DNA of 32,372 nucleotides from contig CAMLMR010000010.1 in the NCBI GenBank assembly GCA_946481335.1, positions 1 to 32,372 on the forward strand. Direction: 5' to 3'. Position numbers and translations under genes: made by a program. This DNA is from an uncultured Lactobacillus sp. GTDB taxonomy: Bacteria > Bacillota > Bacilli > Lactobacillales > Lactobacillaceae. Shown here one piece after another: positions 8,630 to 19,868 of this stretch. The notes beneath the pieces were generated by a model, which was not told the origin of the DNA, did not search any database, and worked only from the letters and a program-made list of their open reading frames with translations. Positions within the stretch are counted from its first letter, which is position 1. Each line of letters opens with the position of its first letter.

Positions 8630-9718
8630 TTAAAAGTTATTAATAGTAAATAGTTGTGATCCACGAATTGTTAGGATGTATCCTAAACCAGCTTGGTTAA
8701 AGGCAACCCCTTCGAATTCTAGGTTAGTCTTGAACTTGGTTGTACGAACATCTCTAGGACGTAACTTGTTTAATCTGTTTACCGGAACTGATGAAATTAC
8801 ACCATCGGAAACTAGATATAAACGATTACTCTTAGGGTTGTAACCCATCCCTTGTGTTTGGAAACCTTGACCATTTGCTAGACCTTGCTTGATAGCGCGG
8901 AAAGTAACGTGGTTCTTTTTAACTTGTCCCTTGAAGATAACAATTCTACCAGCGGACTTGCCATGCATACGGTACTTAACGTATGTGTAGAAGTTACCTT
9001 TTTTATCAATCGCTAATTCATTATTGATTGAATATGAGCGACTAAACTTAAATTTAATTTGTTTAATTGGTTTTAAAGTGTTGGGACTAACTTCAACCAA
9101 TGAAGGTGCTCTTGAAACAACATCCATTTTTACATACCATAGCATGTTTGTCTTTGGATTCAATGCTAATGATTGTCCGTGACCAGCGTCAAACTTAGGA
9201 CCAAACTTAATTGCTGACATGATTTGTGGATTGCGGCTTCTAACACCAAGTCTTAATGAAGCCATGTTGGTAGTATCAACGCCTAAACTATGTAGTTTCC
9301 AAAGGTCGTATCTAACGATGGTAGTCTTAGCTTCTGGATACATCACATAAGCGTATTGACCAGACTTTGAAATAACAACACTTTGTGGATTTCCAAGATC
9401 GCCACTCCAGTTATAACTTACTGGTAAATAAAAACTAGTTACAGCGTTTCGACGGTAGTTCCCACCCTTAGCGTACATCGTGTATGGAGCGTTTTGGTAA
9501 GTTGAGTTTTCATAGTATCCATCACTAGATCCATAACTGTACTTAGGAATGTATGCATAATTTCCATTTTTTACGAAGTGTGTTGCATAGCCACCCTTCA
9601 AAGCATATCCCTTTTGATGGTAAGTCTTAATGCTAGCATTAACATTAATTCCCATGGCCATCAATAGGAAAAATGAAAAGACAAATAACAATGTCTTTAA
9701 ATCTCTTTTTAGACTCAT
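8630..9718 (-). CDS. Secreted protein of unknown function, beta-propeller-like composition
   Basis: 362 aa ORF with signal peptide MSLKRDLKTLLFVFSFFLLMAMGINVNA and Tyr/Gly-rich repeats such as 'SKSGQYAYVMYPEAKTTIVRYDLWKL', 'LALNPKTNMLWYV' and 'NPKSNRLYLVSDGVISSVPV'. No family recognised with certainty. Confidence 0.7.
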   Translation of the reverse strand: MSLKRDLKTLLFVFSFFLLMAMGINVNASIKTYHQKGYALKGGYATHFVKNGNYAYIPKYSYGSSDGYYENSTYQNAPYTMYAKGGNYRRNAVTSFYLPVSYNWSGDLGNPQSVVISKSGQYAYVMYPEAKTTIVRYDLWKLHSLGVDTTNMASLRLGVRSRNPQIMSAIKFGPKFDAGHGQSLALNPKTNMLWYVKMDVVSRAPSLVEVSPNTLKPIKQIKFKFSRSYSINNELAIDKKGNFYTYVKYRMHGKSAGRIVIFKGQVKKNHVTFRAIKQGLANGQGFQTQGMGYNPKSNRLYLVSDGVISSVPVNRLNKLRPRDVRTTKFKTNLEFEGVAFNQAGLGYILTIRGSQLFTINNF

Positions 9719-9810
9719 ATGAATATCCCCTCAATCTTTATATAACTTAATTCTATCATCAATTTAATGGGGGGTTAATTAAGATTTTATTAATTTATTA
9801 GTTATTTGAT

Positions 9811-11100
9811 TTAGTTAATTTGTTCTGCATGCTCCTCTACATATAAATCATCTTTTTTAATGTTTCTAACGAATTGAGAAATACTCAATACCGTGTAAAC
9901 AATTAGGATTAATCCACTAATTACCATGATGTAGCTGCCACGTGGAAACATATCATATAGCCATGTGTAGACCAGTGTTCCAAATGGCATGATTGCGTAT
10001 CCGACAGTATATAGGGTCGAACTAACCCTGCCCAAAATATTATGTTCGACGGTACTTTGAAGACGAATCTCAATGGCCAAATCAAAGATGGCAAAAGATA
10101 ATTCCATTAATAAGGACAATAGCATCCCGATTACCGACACAATCATTTGGTTTCTAGTAACGGTAAATAAAGCACCCAATCCAACCAAACTAATGCCGAC
10201 TAAAATCATTGTCGACATAATCTTAATCCCAAAATGATTTTGTTGTCTTAAACGACTAGTGATTAAGCTGCCAGTTAAATAACCGATTGAATATCCGGTT
10301 TCTGTCCAAATCACGACCGAATTGGGCAAACCCAATTGGTTAACGATAATGAATGGACTACCGGTAACGACAGCCGTGTAGAAGAAATTAACCACAATTT
10401 CGGCCACAATGCTGTCTCGAATAAATGGACGTTTTTTAACGTATTTAATTGTTTGTTTAAACTGTTCTTTTTGCGATAATCGTTCTCGTTTTTCATCATG
10501 CACTTCAAAGAAGTGAAGCGACATCATGATAAGCATCGCCACCAATGTCGCAGCGATTTCTAAAGCAATCAATCCCTCAACACTGATTAAAGCATAGAGC
10601 GTAATTCCTAAGACCGGCGATAATATTCTAGATGCAGATGCCACTGCGGTGGTGAGCGAGGTCAGTTTGGCCACATCCGTCATTCTGACTAATTGGCGAA
10701 TTGAAGCCGAATAAGCTGTGTTTCTCAAGTTTACTAGGATTGAATCAATCGCAATAAAAATGGCGACCGGAATCAACAATGATCCACCATGGAAAAATGG
10801 TAATGCTAACGCCAAAGCTAAAAAACCAATCATTCTGAGGACATATCCCCAAAAGATGATGCGCTTATGGTTATGCGTATCAACGAAATTTCCAATCGGA
10901 ATAAACGTCAATAAACTAATCAATGGACCAACCGCAATATTCATTCCAAAACTCAATGGAGAATGGGTGGCATGTAATAGCATGAAACTAATCCCATATT
11001 GGAAAATCCCATAACTAAAAGCTCCTAATCCATTACTGGTCAATGACTTAATAATTTGTTGGTTTGATTCGCTTTGAGTTAATTGATTTTGGTTTTCCAT
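9811..11100 (-). CDS. MFS transporter (efflux-type, MFS_3/EntS-like)
   Basis: 429 aa with about 12 TM segments. Motif IPIGNFVDTHNHKRIIFWGYVLRMIGF corresponds to MFS motif A in exporter families. Confidence 0.8.
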   Translation of the reverse strand: MENQNQLTQSESNQQIIKSLTSNGLGAFSYGIFQYGISFMLLHATHSPLSFGMNIAVGPLISLLTFIPIGNFVDTHNHKRIIFWGYVLRMIGFLALALALPFFHGGSLLIPVAIFIAIDSILVNLRNTAYSASIRQLVRMTDVAKLTSLTTAVASASRILSPVLGITLYALISVEGLIALEIAATLVAMLIMMSLHFFEVHDEKRERLSQKEQFKQTIKYVKKRPFIRDSIVAEIVVNFFYTAVVTGSPFIIVNQLGLPNSVVIWTETGYSIGYLTGSLITSRLRQQNHFGIKIMSTMILVGISLVGLGALFTVTRNQMIVSVIGMLLSLLMELSFAIFDLAIEIRLQSTVEHNILGRVSSTLYTVGYAIMPFGTLVYTWLYDMFPRGSYIMVISGLILIVYTVLSISQFVRNIKKDDLYVEEHAEQIN

Positions 11101-11167
11101 TCGCTCACCCCCCGTTTTTCTAAGTGTGTTAAGGCCTCATTATAGATTTATTGGTACCTAACCACAA

Positions 11168-11217
11168 TAAAAAAGCTTTCATCATAGGATTTTATGTCCT
11201 ACATGAAAGCTTTTTTG
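11168..11217 (-). terminator. Terminator of the gyrase operon
   Basis: AAAAAAGCTTTCAT (11169-11182) / ATGAAAGCTTTTTT (11203-11216), with an inner AGGA/TCCT pairing. Confidence 0.85.
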
Positions 11218-11225
11218 TTTAACGA

Positions 11226-13763
11226 TTATTCTTCATCGTTGTTATTTGTTTCATCAGTTGATTCTGCATTATCAGAACTTACTTCAGCAGTTTGTTCTTC
11301 AGCATCATCTTCTGTTTCGTCTTCTTTTTGAACACGGGCAACAGTTGATACTCTAGAATCTTCATCAATCTTGATTAAGTGAACCCCTAGAGTAGCACGA
11401 CCGGTTTGTGAAACATCAGCAATACTAAATCTGATCATAACACCCTTGTCAGTAACAAGCATGATATCTTCATCACCAGAAACAGTAGTCAATCCAGCTA
11501 ATGGACCATTCTTTTCAGTCACGTTAACTGTCTTGATACCTTTACCACCACGGCCCTTGATTTGGTATTCGGAAGCAGGAGTTTGCTTACCATAACCATT
11601 TTCAGAGATAACAAAGACGTTGTCGTTTGGATCTAATACATCCCCACCAACTACGTAATCATTTTCTCTTAGGCGAATACCACGAACCCCGGTAGCAGAA
11701 CGTCCCATTGAACGAACGTCTGAAACCTTGAAGCTGACACAGTAACCTAAGTGAGTACCAATAATAATGTTTTGGTCTTCAGATACTGTTGATACACGCA
11801 TCAATTCATCTTCATCTTTCAAGTGAATAGCCTTTAGACCATTACTTCTGATGTTTTGGAATTCATCGATTGGTGTACGTTTTACAGTTCCCTTTAGGGT
11901 TGTGAAGAATAGGAATCTACCGTCGTTACTTTCGTTATCATCAACTGGAATAACAGCTTGAATCTTTTCATCTGTATCAATTCCTAATAGGTTGATGATT
12001 GGAATACCCTTAGCGGAACGACCGTATTCAGGGATTTCGTAACCCTTCATTCTGTATACCTTACCTAGGTTAGTAAAGAATAGTAATGAATGGTGGGTAG
12101 TCGTTGCTAATAAGTGTTCGATAAAGTCATCATCGTGGACACCCATTCCTTGAACACCACGACCACCACGGTTTTGGCTCTTGAATTCTGAAGTAGCAGT
12201 ACGCTTAATGTAACCGTTGTGAGTCAATGTAATCATGATATCTTCTTCAGCGATTAAGTCTTCGTCTTCGATACTTAGAACTTCACCAACACGTAGTTCG
12301 GTCTTTCTTTCGTCACCATATTTTTCTTGGATTTCTAGTAATTCTTGATAGATTAATTCATTAATCTTTTCGCGACTACCTAGAATTTCCTTATAGTGTT
12401 CGATGTCTTTTAATAGTTCAGCATGTTCGCTAACAATCTTGTCGCGTTCCAAACCAGTCAATCTAACAAGACGCATGTCCAAGATAGCTTGAGCTTGCTT
12501 ATCAGTTAGTGAGAATTCACTCATTAATTGATCCTTGGCGATAGCTGAAGTTTGTGATTCACGAATGATTGTAATAACACGGTCAATGTTATCCAATGCC
12601 ACAATCAAACCGGCTAAGATATGAGCACGGTTTTCAGCTTTGGCTAATTCGTATTCAGTACGACGTTTGATAACGTTAACTTGGTGTTCCAAATATTCAT
12701 TCAAGATTTCTTTCAAACTTAAAATTCTTGGAGTACCGTCAACGATAGCTAGCATGTTAAAACTAAAGCTAGTTTGCATTAATGTTAGCTTGTATAGATT
12801 GTTTAGAACAACTTGAGCAGATGCATCACGTCTAACATCAATCACTATTCTCATACCATCACGGTCAGATTCATCATTGATATCAGTAATTCCATCTAGT
12901 CGTTTATCACGAACTAGGTTGGCGATATGTTCGATTAACTTCGCCTTGTTAACCATATATGGAATTTCAGTGGCGATAATGCGTTGCTTACCACTCTTTT
13001 GTTCTTCAATTTCAGTCTTGGCACGTAGCACGATGCTACCCTTACCAGATTCATAAGCTCTTCTAATTCCAGATTTACCTAAAACAACCCCACCAGTTGG
13101 GAAGTCAGGTCCAGGTAATGCTTCCATCAAGTCAGCAGTAGTAGCTTCTGGATTGTTCATCAAGATATGAATTGCTGAGATTACTTCGCTTAAATTGTGA
13201 GGTGGAATGTTTGTAGCCATCCCAACGGCAATTCCGGAAGCACCATTAACAAGTAGGTTAGGGAAACGAGAAGGTAATACTTCTGGTTCTCTTTCACTAC
13301 CATCGAAGTTATCTTGGAAATCGACAGTGTCCTTGTTAATGTCTCTTAGCATTTCCATCCCAATTTTACTTAGTTTTGCTTCGGTATAACGCATGGCAGC
13401 GGCACCGTCACCATCGACAGAACCGAAGTTACCATGTCCATTAACCAATGGATATCTGTAACTAAATGTTTGGGCCATTCTAACCATTGATCCATAAACT
13501 GCAGCGTCACCATGGGGGTGATACTTACCAAGAGTATCCCCTACGATTCTGGCAGACTTACGGAATGGTTTATCAGGAGTCAAACCAAGTTCACGCATAT
13601 CGTATAGGATTCTTCTGTGAACTGGTTTCATTCCGTCTCGAACATCAGGAAGGGCACGCGCAACGATAACACTCATTGCGTAGTCCAAGAATGATGTTTT
13701 CATTTTTTCAGATAAGTCAACGTTTTCAATACGATGGCTTGATAAATCTTCATTATTGGCCAA
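11226..13763 (-). CDS. gyrA: DNA gyrase subunit A
   Basis: [36 protein letters not shown] and the C-terminal beta-pinwheel repeats. The track start (13778) is a TTG inside the SD; TTG at 13763 lies 8 nt after GGAGG and is the more likely start. Confidence 0.97.
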   Translation of the reverse strand: MANNEDLSSHRIENVDLSEKMKTSFLDYAMSVIVARALPDVRDGMKPVHRRILYDMRELGLTPDKPFRKSARIVGDTLGKYHPHGDAAVYGSMVRMAQTFSYRYPLVNGHGNFGSVDGDGAAAMRYTEAKLSKIGMEMLRDINKDTVDFQDNFDGSEREPEVLPSRFPNLLVNGASGIAVGMATNIPPHNLSEVISAIHILMNNPEATTADLMEALPGPDFPTGGVVLGKSGIRRAYESGKGSIVLRAKTEIEEQKSGKQRIIATEIPYMVNKAKLIEHIANLVRDKRLDGITDINDESDRDGMRIVIDVRRDASAQVVLNNLYKLTLMQTSFSFNMLAIVDGTPRILSLKEILNEYLEHQVNVIKRRTEYELAKAENRAHILAGLIVALDNIDRVITIIRESQTSAIAKDQLMSEFSLTDKQAQAILDMRLVRLTGLERDKIVSEHAELLKDIEHYKEILGSREKINELIYQELLEIQEKYGDERKTELRVGEVLSIEDEDLIAEEDIMITLTHNGYIKRTATSEFKSQNRGGRGVQGMGVHDDDFIEHLLATTTHHSLLFFTNLGKVYRMKGYEIPEYGRSAKGIPIINLLGIDTDEKIQAVIPVDDNESNDGRFLFFTTLKGTVKRTPIDEFQNIRSNGLKAIHLKDEDELMRVSTVSEDQNIIIGTHLGYCVSFKVSDVRSMGRSATGVRGIRLRENDYVVGGDVLDPNDNVFVISENGYGKQTPASEYQIKGRGGKGIKTVNVTEKNGPLAGLTTVSGDEDIMLVTDKGVMIRFSIADVSQTGRATLGVHLIKIDEDSRVSTVARVQKEDETEDDAEEQTAEVSSDNAESTDETNNNDEE

Positions 13764-13799
13764 TGTTTTTACCTCCAATTCATGGTCGTTACATTAAAA

Positions 13800-13815
13800 T
13801 GTTTCACATGAAACA
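13800..13815. promoter_or_regulatory. parS-like 16-mer (one mismatch to consensus) in the gyrB-gyrA gap
   Basis: TGTTTCACATGAAACA versus parS TGTTNCACGTGAAACA. Its reverse complement is identical to the site at 25501-25516. Confidence 0.6.
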
Positions 13816-13821
13816 TTTGTG

Positions 13822-15786
<1,965 letters not shown>

Positions 15787-15791
15787 TCAGA

Positions 15792-16907
15792 CTATTCTTC
15801 TACGACTTGCCCACTTGAAATATTGAACACCTTTGGATCAGATATTAAATCGCGAGCAATTCCGCTTAGACTCGTAGTCGTCAAAAACGTTTGCACTTTA
15901 TCTTGAATTGACTTTAGTAAATGAGTCTGACGATTATCGTCTAACTCGGATAAAACATCATCCAACAATAGGATTGGATATTCGTTCGTTTCTTCCTTCA
16001 TCAAATCAATTTCGGCTAACTTAACCGAAAGTGCGGATGTTCTTTGTTGGCCCTGTGAGCCAAACGTCGAAACATCTTTTCCGTTGATAATAAACTGTAA
16101 ATCATCACGATGCGGACCATATAAGGTATTTCCCTGTCTAATTTCCTTGTCCTTATTTTCTTCAAACAATTCCTTTAAACCGGTATAAATATCATTTTCG
16201 TTGGTCTGCTGTTTTTTCTTTAATGCGCAGACATATTTAAATTTCAACTCTTCTTTACCTTGTGAAATTTCAGAGTGAATATTTGCTGCCCATCCCTGCA
16301 ATTTCTTTAACAATTCCAAACGTTGAAAGATTAACTTGGCACCGTATGCAGCTAATTGATCGGACAAAACATCTAAGTAGAGTTTATCTGAGGCTTCTTT
16401 TAGCTGTAACTGCTTCAAGTAGTTATTTCGTTGTTTTAGAATCTTGCGGTATTGAGAATTATTGTATAAATACTGACTGCTCATCTGACCAAATTCCATG
16501 TCCATGAAGCGACGGCGCACTGTCGGTGCTCCCTTAACGATGGATAAATCCTCCGGAGCAAACAAAATCACGTTTAGTTCACCCACGTATGAGGATAATT
16601 TGGCCTGTTCGAGTTGATTTACCTTTGCACGTTTGCCTTTCTTTCCCAAATCGATTTCCAACTTGGTGGTGCCTAGCTCTTTTTCAACCTCTCCATAGAC
16701 CTGAGCGTTTTCATTTTCCCAATTAATCAAATCGCGATTATTATTGGTACGATGACTACGCGTTAGAGCTAAAACGTATATTGCCTCTAACATATTGGTC
16801 TTTCCTTGGGCATTGTTTCCCAACAGTACGTTGATTGAAGGTGAGAACTGCACCTCTACATCGCTATAATTACGAAAATTACGTAATTTGAGTTCTTTTA
16901 ATTTCAT
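15792..16907 (-). CDS. recF: DNA replication and repair protein RecF
   Basis: MKLKELKLRNFRNYSDVEVQFSPSINVLLGNNAQGKTNMLEAIY (Walker A) and LLDDVLSELDDNRQ (Walker B). Confidence 0.98.
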   Translation of the reverse strand: MKLKELKLRNFRNYSDVEVQFSPSINVLLGNNAQGKTNMLEAIYVLALTRSHRTNNNRDLINWENENAQVYGEVEKELGTTKLEIDLGKKGKRAKVNQLEQAKLSSYVGELNVILFAPEDLSIVKGAPTVRRRFMDMEFGQMSSQYLYNNSQYRKILKQRNNYLKQLQLKEASDKLYLDVLSDQLAAYGAKLIFQRLELLKKLQGWAANIHSEISQGKEELKFKYVCALKKKQQTNENDIYTGLKELFEENKDKEIRQGNTLYGPHRDDLQFIINGKDVSTFGSQGQQRTSALSVKLAEIDLMKEETNEYPILLLDDVLSELDDNRQTHLLKSIQDKVQTFLTTTSLSGIARDLISDPKVFNISSGQVVEE

Positions 16908-16916
16908 AAATAAAGC

Positions 16917-17135
16917 CTACTTTTTGCGAATAAAAAACAAACCAACATCAATCACTTCAACGTTATCCCCGTCGTATAATTTCTTACCACGACGATTTTC
17001 AGGTTCATCGTTTAGTTTCACTGCATGGTCCTTTAAATACCACTTAGCTTGACCACCGGAAGATACGACATCTTCTTCCTTCAACAACTGACCTAATGTT
17101 ATATATTCGGTATCGATGAAAACATTCTTTTTCAA
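16917..17135 (-). CDS. yaaA: S4 domain RNA-binding protein YaaA
   Basis: Small S4-domain ORF (TLGQLLKEEDVVSSGGQAKWYLKDHAVKLNDEPENRRGKKLYDGDNVEV) directly upstream of recF. The track gives a GTG start at 17147; TTG at 17135 is better spaced from AGGTGG. Confidence 0.88.
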   Translation of the reverse strand: MKKNVFIDTEYITLGQLLKEEDVVSSGGQAKWYLKDHAVKLNDEPENRRGKKLYDGDNVEVIDVGLFFIRKK

Positions 17136-17298
17136 AACTTCACCCACCTTTTCCTATGTATTATTATACCCTTTTGAAGGTCAAAAGTATAGTTTATAAG
17201 CTGATTTCCGCCTTTCTAAGCAATTATATAAATAAGCTTAGTAGTTTGTTAAATTCATGCCAAAATCGCTCATATCCTTAAAAAATCACTTTAAACGC

Positions 17299-17340
17299 AA
17301 AAAGAACCCCTTAGATAACTTTCTAAGGGGTCTTATTTTA
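17299..17340 (-). terminator. Terminator of the pepQ-like gene
   Basis: Minus strand ACCCCTTAGA-aagtta-TCTAAGGGGT-TCTTTTTG. The 10-bp stem is at 17306-17315/17322-17331. Confidence 0.8.
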
Positions 17341-18432
17341 TAAATATTTAATTTCTTTAGGTGTATGGGTAAATGGTTCGCATCCATCTTCGGTTACGTA
17401 TACGCAATCTTCGATTCGAACACCCGCAAATCCTGGAACGTAAATTCCGGGTTCAATTGAGAAACACATTCCTGGTTTTAAGACCATCTTGTTTCCTTCC
17501 ATGATTGATGGGAATTCGTGTTCAGACATCCCCATTCCATGGCCTAAACGATGAATAAAGTACTTACCATATCCAGCCTTTTCGATGATGTCTCTTGCGA
17601 CCTTATCGACTTCTTCAGCTGTTACACCTGGTTTTACGAATTCCATCGCAGCTAATTGAGCTTCTAAACAGACATCATATATTTCTTTTTGTTTATCGCT
17701 AATTTCTCCAACGGCAACGGTTCTAGTGGCATCTGAGATGTATCCATCATGAACTGTTCCTAGATCAAATAGCACCATTTCATTTTCTTTAACTAAATTA
17801 TCGGAGGTTGCACCATGTGGTTCAGCAGCATGTGCTCCTGCTTGAACTAAGGTATCAAAACTCATTTCCATGACACCCTTTTGTTTTAGTGCATATTCCA
17901 ATTCAGCGACTACTGATTTTTCAGACTTACCTGCTTTTAATGCTGCGAAACCTTTTTCAAAAGCAAAATCTGCTTCTTTACCCGCTTCTTTTAACTTTTC
18001 GATTTCGTCTGGAGTCTTAATCAAACGCATTGTGTTCAAGTAATCAGTAACATCTGTCTCGAAAGTTACATCTTGCAACTCTCTGTGTAAATTTTCTAGA
18101 CGGGCAACTGTTAGGTTTTCTTTTTCAATTCCTGCTGATTTTGGCGTTTCCACTCTTTGTTGAACATGAGCAGCAATCTTTTGCCATGGATTTTCATGAT
18201 CTAAGTATCCATAAACATCGTATGGAAAACCAGTGTCTTTAATAGCTTCTACTTCCAATGCGGGTGCAAACATAAACGGATCCTTTTCAGGGAATACGAT
18301 TAATGCTAATACCCTCTCTACTGGGTCACTATAGAATCCAGTTAAGTATTGAATTGTTTTCGGATCACTTAGATATGTGAAATCTAATCCGTTGTTGTAG
18401 GTCCAGTCCTGGATTGACTTTATCTTAGACAT
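17338..18432 (-). CDS. pepQ: M24 family metallopeptidase, Xaa-Pro dipeptidase (PepQ-like)
   Basis: 364 aa pita-bread fold: LFDLGTVHDGYISDATRTVAVG, HRLGHGMGMSEHE, CFSIEPGIYVPGFAGVRIEDCVYV carry the expected metal ligands. Confidence 0.82.
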   Translation of the reverse strand: MSKIKSIQDWTYNNGLDFTYLSDPKTIQYLTGFYSDPVERVLALIVFPEKDPFMFAPALEVEAIKDTGFPYDVYGYLDHENPWQKIAAHVQQRVETPKSAGIEKENLTVARLENLHRELQDVTFETDVTDYLNTMRLIKTPDEIEKLKEAGKEADFAFEKGFAALKAGKSEKSVVAELEYALKQKGVMEMSFDTLVQAGAHAAEPHGATSDNLVKENEMVLFDLGTVHDGYISDATRTVAVGEISDKQKEIYDVCLEAQLAAMEFVKPGVTAEEVDKVARDIIEKAGYGKYFIHRLGHGMGMSEHEFPSIMEGNKMVLKPGMCFSIEPGIYVPGFAGVRIEDCVYVTEDGCEPFTHTPKEIKYL

Positions 18433-18506
18433 GTAAAACCCCTCCTTTTAGTATATCTTAGACTAAAATTACAAAAATTAAAACAATTATTAATTCGTAA
18501 ATTAAA

Positions 18507-18541
18507 AAACGCGACCTCTTTATTAGACAGGAGTCGCGTTT
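18507..18541 (-). terminator. Terminator downstream of dnaN
   Basis: AAACGCGAC (18507-18515) / GTCGCGTTT (18533-18541). The minus-strand 3' side runs into TTTTTTAAT. Confidence 0.7.
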
Positions 18542-18564
18542 TATTAGATGAATTATTAAAATCC

Positions 18565-19701
18565 CTAGAAAGTACGTACTGGGGTGATTAATTCGATGAA
18601 GTTTTCAGCATCTTCAGAAGGAACAAGGGTGAATGGACGTAATGATGATGTGAATGAAACATTGATCATTGAGTGTCCAAAGGCACGTAGGGCGTCCTTC
18701 ATGTAGTCAGGGTTGAAGGAAATTTCTAAATCATTTCCAGCAACTTCTTTGCTTTCAACTTCTTCTTCAACGTTACCAACGTCTGGAGAGTTACCAGAGA
18801 TAGTTACTTGTTTAACATTAGCCTTGATAGTTAACTTAACAACGTTATTTCTTGATTCGTGAGATAGAAGTGAAGCTCTTTCGATAGCTCCAAGTAGTTC
18901 GTATGCATCGAATTGAACGTTAGTTTCTGATTCTTTTGGAATCAATCTAGAAGTATCTGGGTATGTTCCTTCAAGTAATCTTGAGTAGAAGTATGTGCTG
19001 CCAATAGTGAATAGCACTTGGTTTTCTGTAATCTTCATCTTAACATTTTCAGTATCATCTGAAATCATCTTTGATAGTTCTGAAAGACTGCTACCAGGGA
19101 TAATAACGTCGTATTCGCCTTGGTTATCTGGTAGAGCCACTTTACGTTGACTTAGACGGTGTGAATCAGTTGCTACAGCAAATAAAGTACCGTCTTTTAG
19201 AACAAAATGAACACCAGTTAAAATAGGGCGACTTTCTTGGTTTGATACGGCAATAACAGTTTGGTTAATGATTTCCTTGAATACATCACCTGATAATGAA
19301 ATTTCGTTATCATTTTCAATTTCAGGTAAGTGTGGGTAATCAGCTGCATCTAAACCATTGATAGTGAATGATGAAGTTCCTGAAGTGATTTCAGTTTGGA
19401 AACCATTTGCAACAGAAAGTGTCATTTTATCACTAGGTAATTTCTTAACGATTCCACTGAAGAATCTAGCAGGTAAAACGATTGAACCTTCTTCTTCAAT
19501 GATTAGTTCGTTATCTGCATCGTTTTTATCAATAACAGTTTCGATAGAAACATCAGCATTGCTACCAGTTAAAATCAAACCTTCGTTTGATACTGTTAGC
19601 TTTAGACCAGTCAAAATAGGAATAGTGGTTTTTGATGAAATTGCTCTTGAAACCATGTTGATTCCTTGAATGAATGCTGATCGTTTGATTGAAAATTTCA
19701 T
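18565..19701 (-). CDS. dnaN: DNA polymerase III beta subunit (sliding clamp)
   Basis: MKFSIKRSAFIQGINMVSRAISSKTTIPILTGLKLTVSNEGLILTGSNADVSIE...LITPVRTF; 378 aa. Confidence 0.98.
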   Translation of the reverse strand: MKFSIKRSAFIQGINMVSRAISSKTTIPILTGLKLTVSNEGLILTGSNADVSIETVIDKNDADNELIIEEEGSIVLPARFFSGIVKKLPSDKMTLSVANGFQTEITSGTSSFTINGLDAADYPHLPEIENDNEISLSGDVFKEIINQTVIAVSNQESRPILTGVHFVLKDGTLFAVATDSHRLSQRKVALPDNQGEYDVIIPGSSLSELSKMISDDTENVKMKITENQVLFTIGSTYFYSRLLEGTYPDTSRLIPKESETNVQFDAYELLGAIERASLLSHESRNNVVKLTIKANVKQVTISGNSPDVGNVEEEVESKEVAGNDLEISFNPDYMKDALRAFGHSMINVSFTSSLRPFTLVPSEDAENFIELITPVRTF

Positions 19702-19712
19702 TTTGAATGTCT

Positions 19713-19864
19713 CCTCGCATGTATTATTTAATATTAATTAATATATATAGTTAAAACAGTAGTAGTAGGGCCTGTGTATACTGTGGAAAAGTTATTTCGC
19801 ACTTACGGACACAGAGTTTTGCACATGTGGATAACCTGTGGATAAGTTACCATGTTTTTCCACA
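19713..19864. other. oriC downstream element (dnaA-dnaN intergenic): AT-rich DUE, DnaA-trio, GC-rich block, DnaA boxes
   Basis: AT-rich 19725-19757; TAGTAGTAG 19760-19768; GGGCC; box-like TGTGTATAC (19773-19781) and TGTGGAAAA (19782-19790). Two perfect TGTGGATAA boxes at 19826-19834 and 19837-19845; TTTTCCACA 19856-19864. Confidence 0.88.
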
Positions 19865-19868
19865 CCCA

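Noticed and set aside
9939-9950. CCACGTGGAAACA-type sequence in the MFS gene, resembling parS
   Set aside because: Spacing from CACGTG to AAACA is one base too long and the left half does not match.
13207-13669. Antisense ORFs inside gyrA (60 aa each), and comparable antisense ORFs in gyrB, recF, mnmE, mnmG, dnaB, dnaN, dnaA and pepC
   Set aside because: Fully embedded opposite conserved housekeeping genes, no SD or domain signal; typical chance ORFs.
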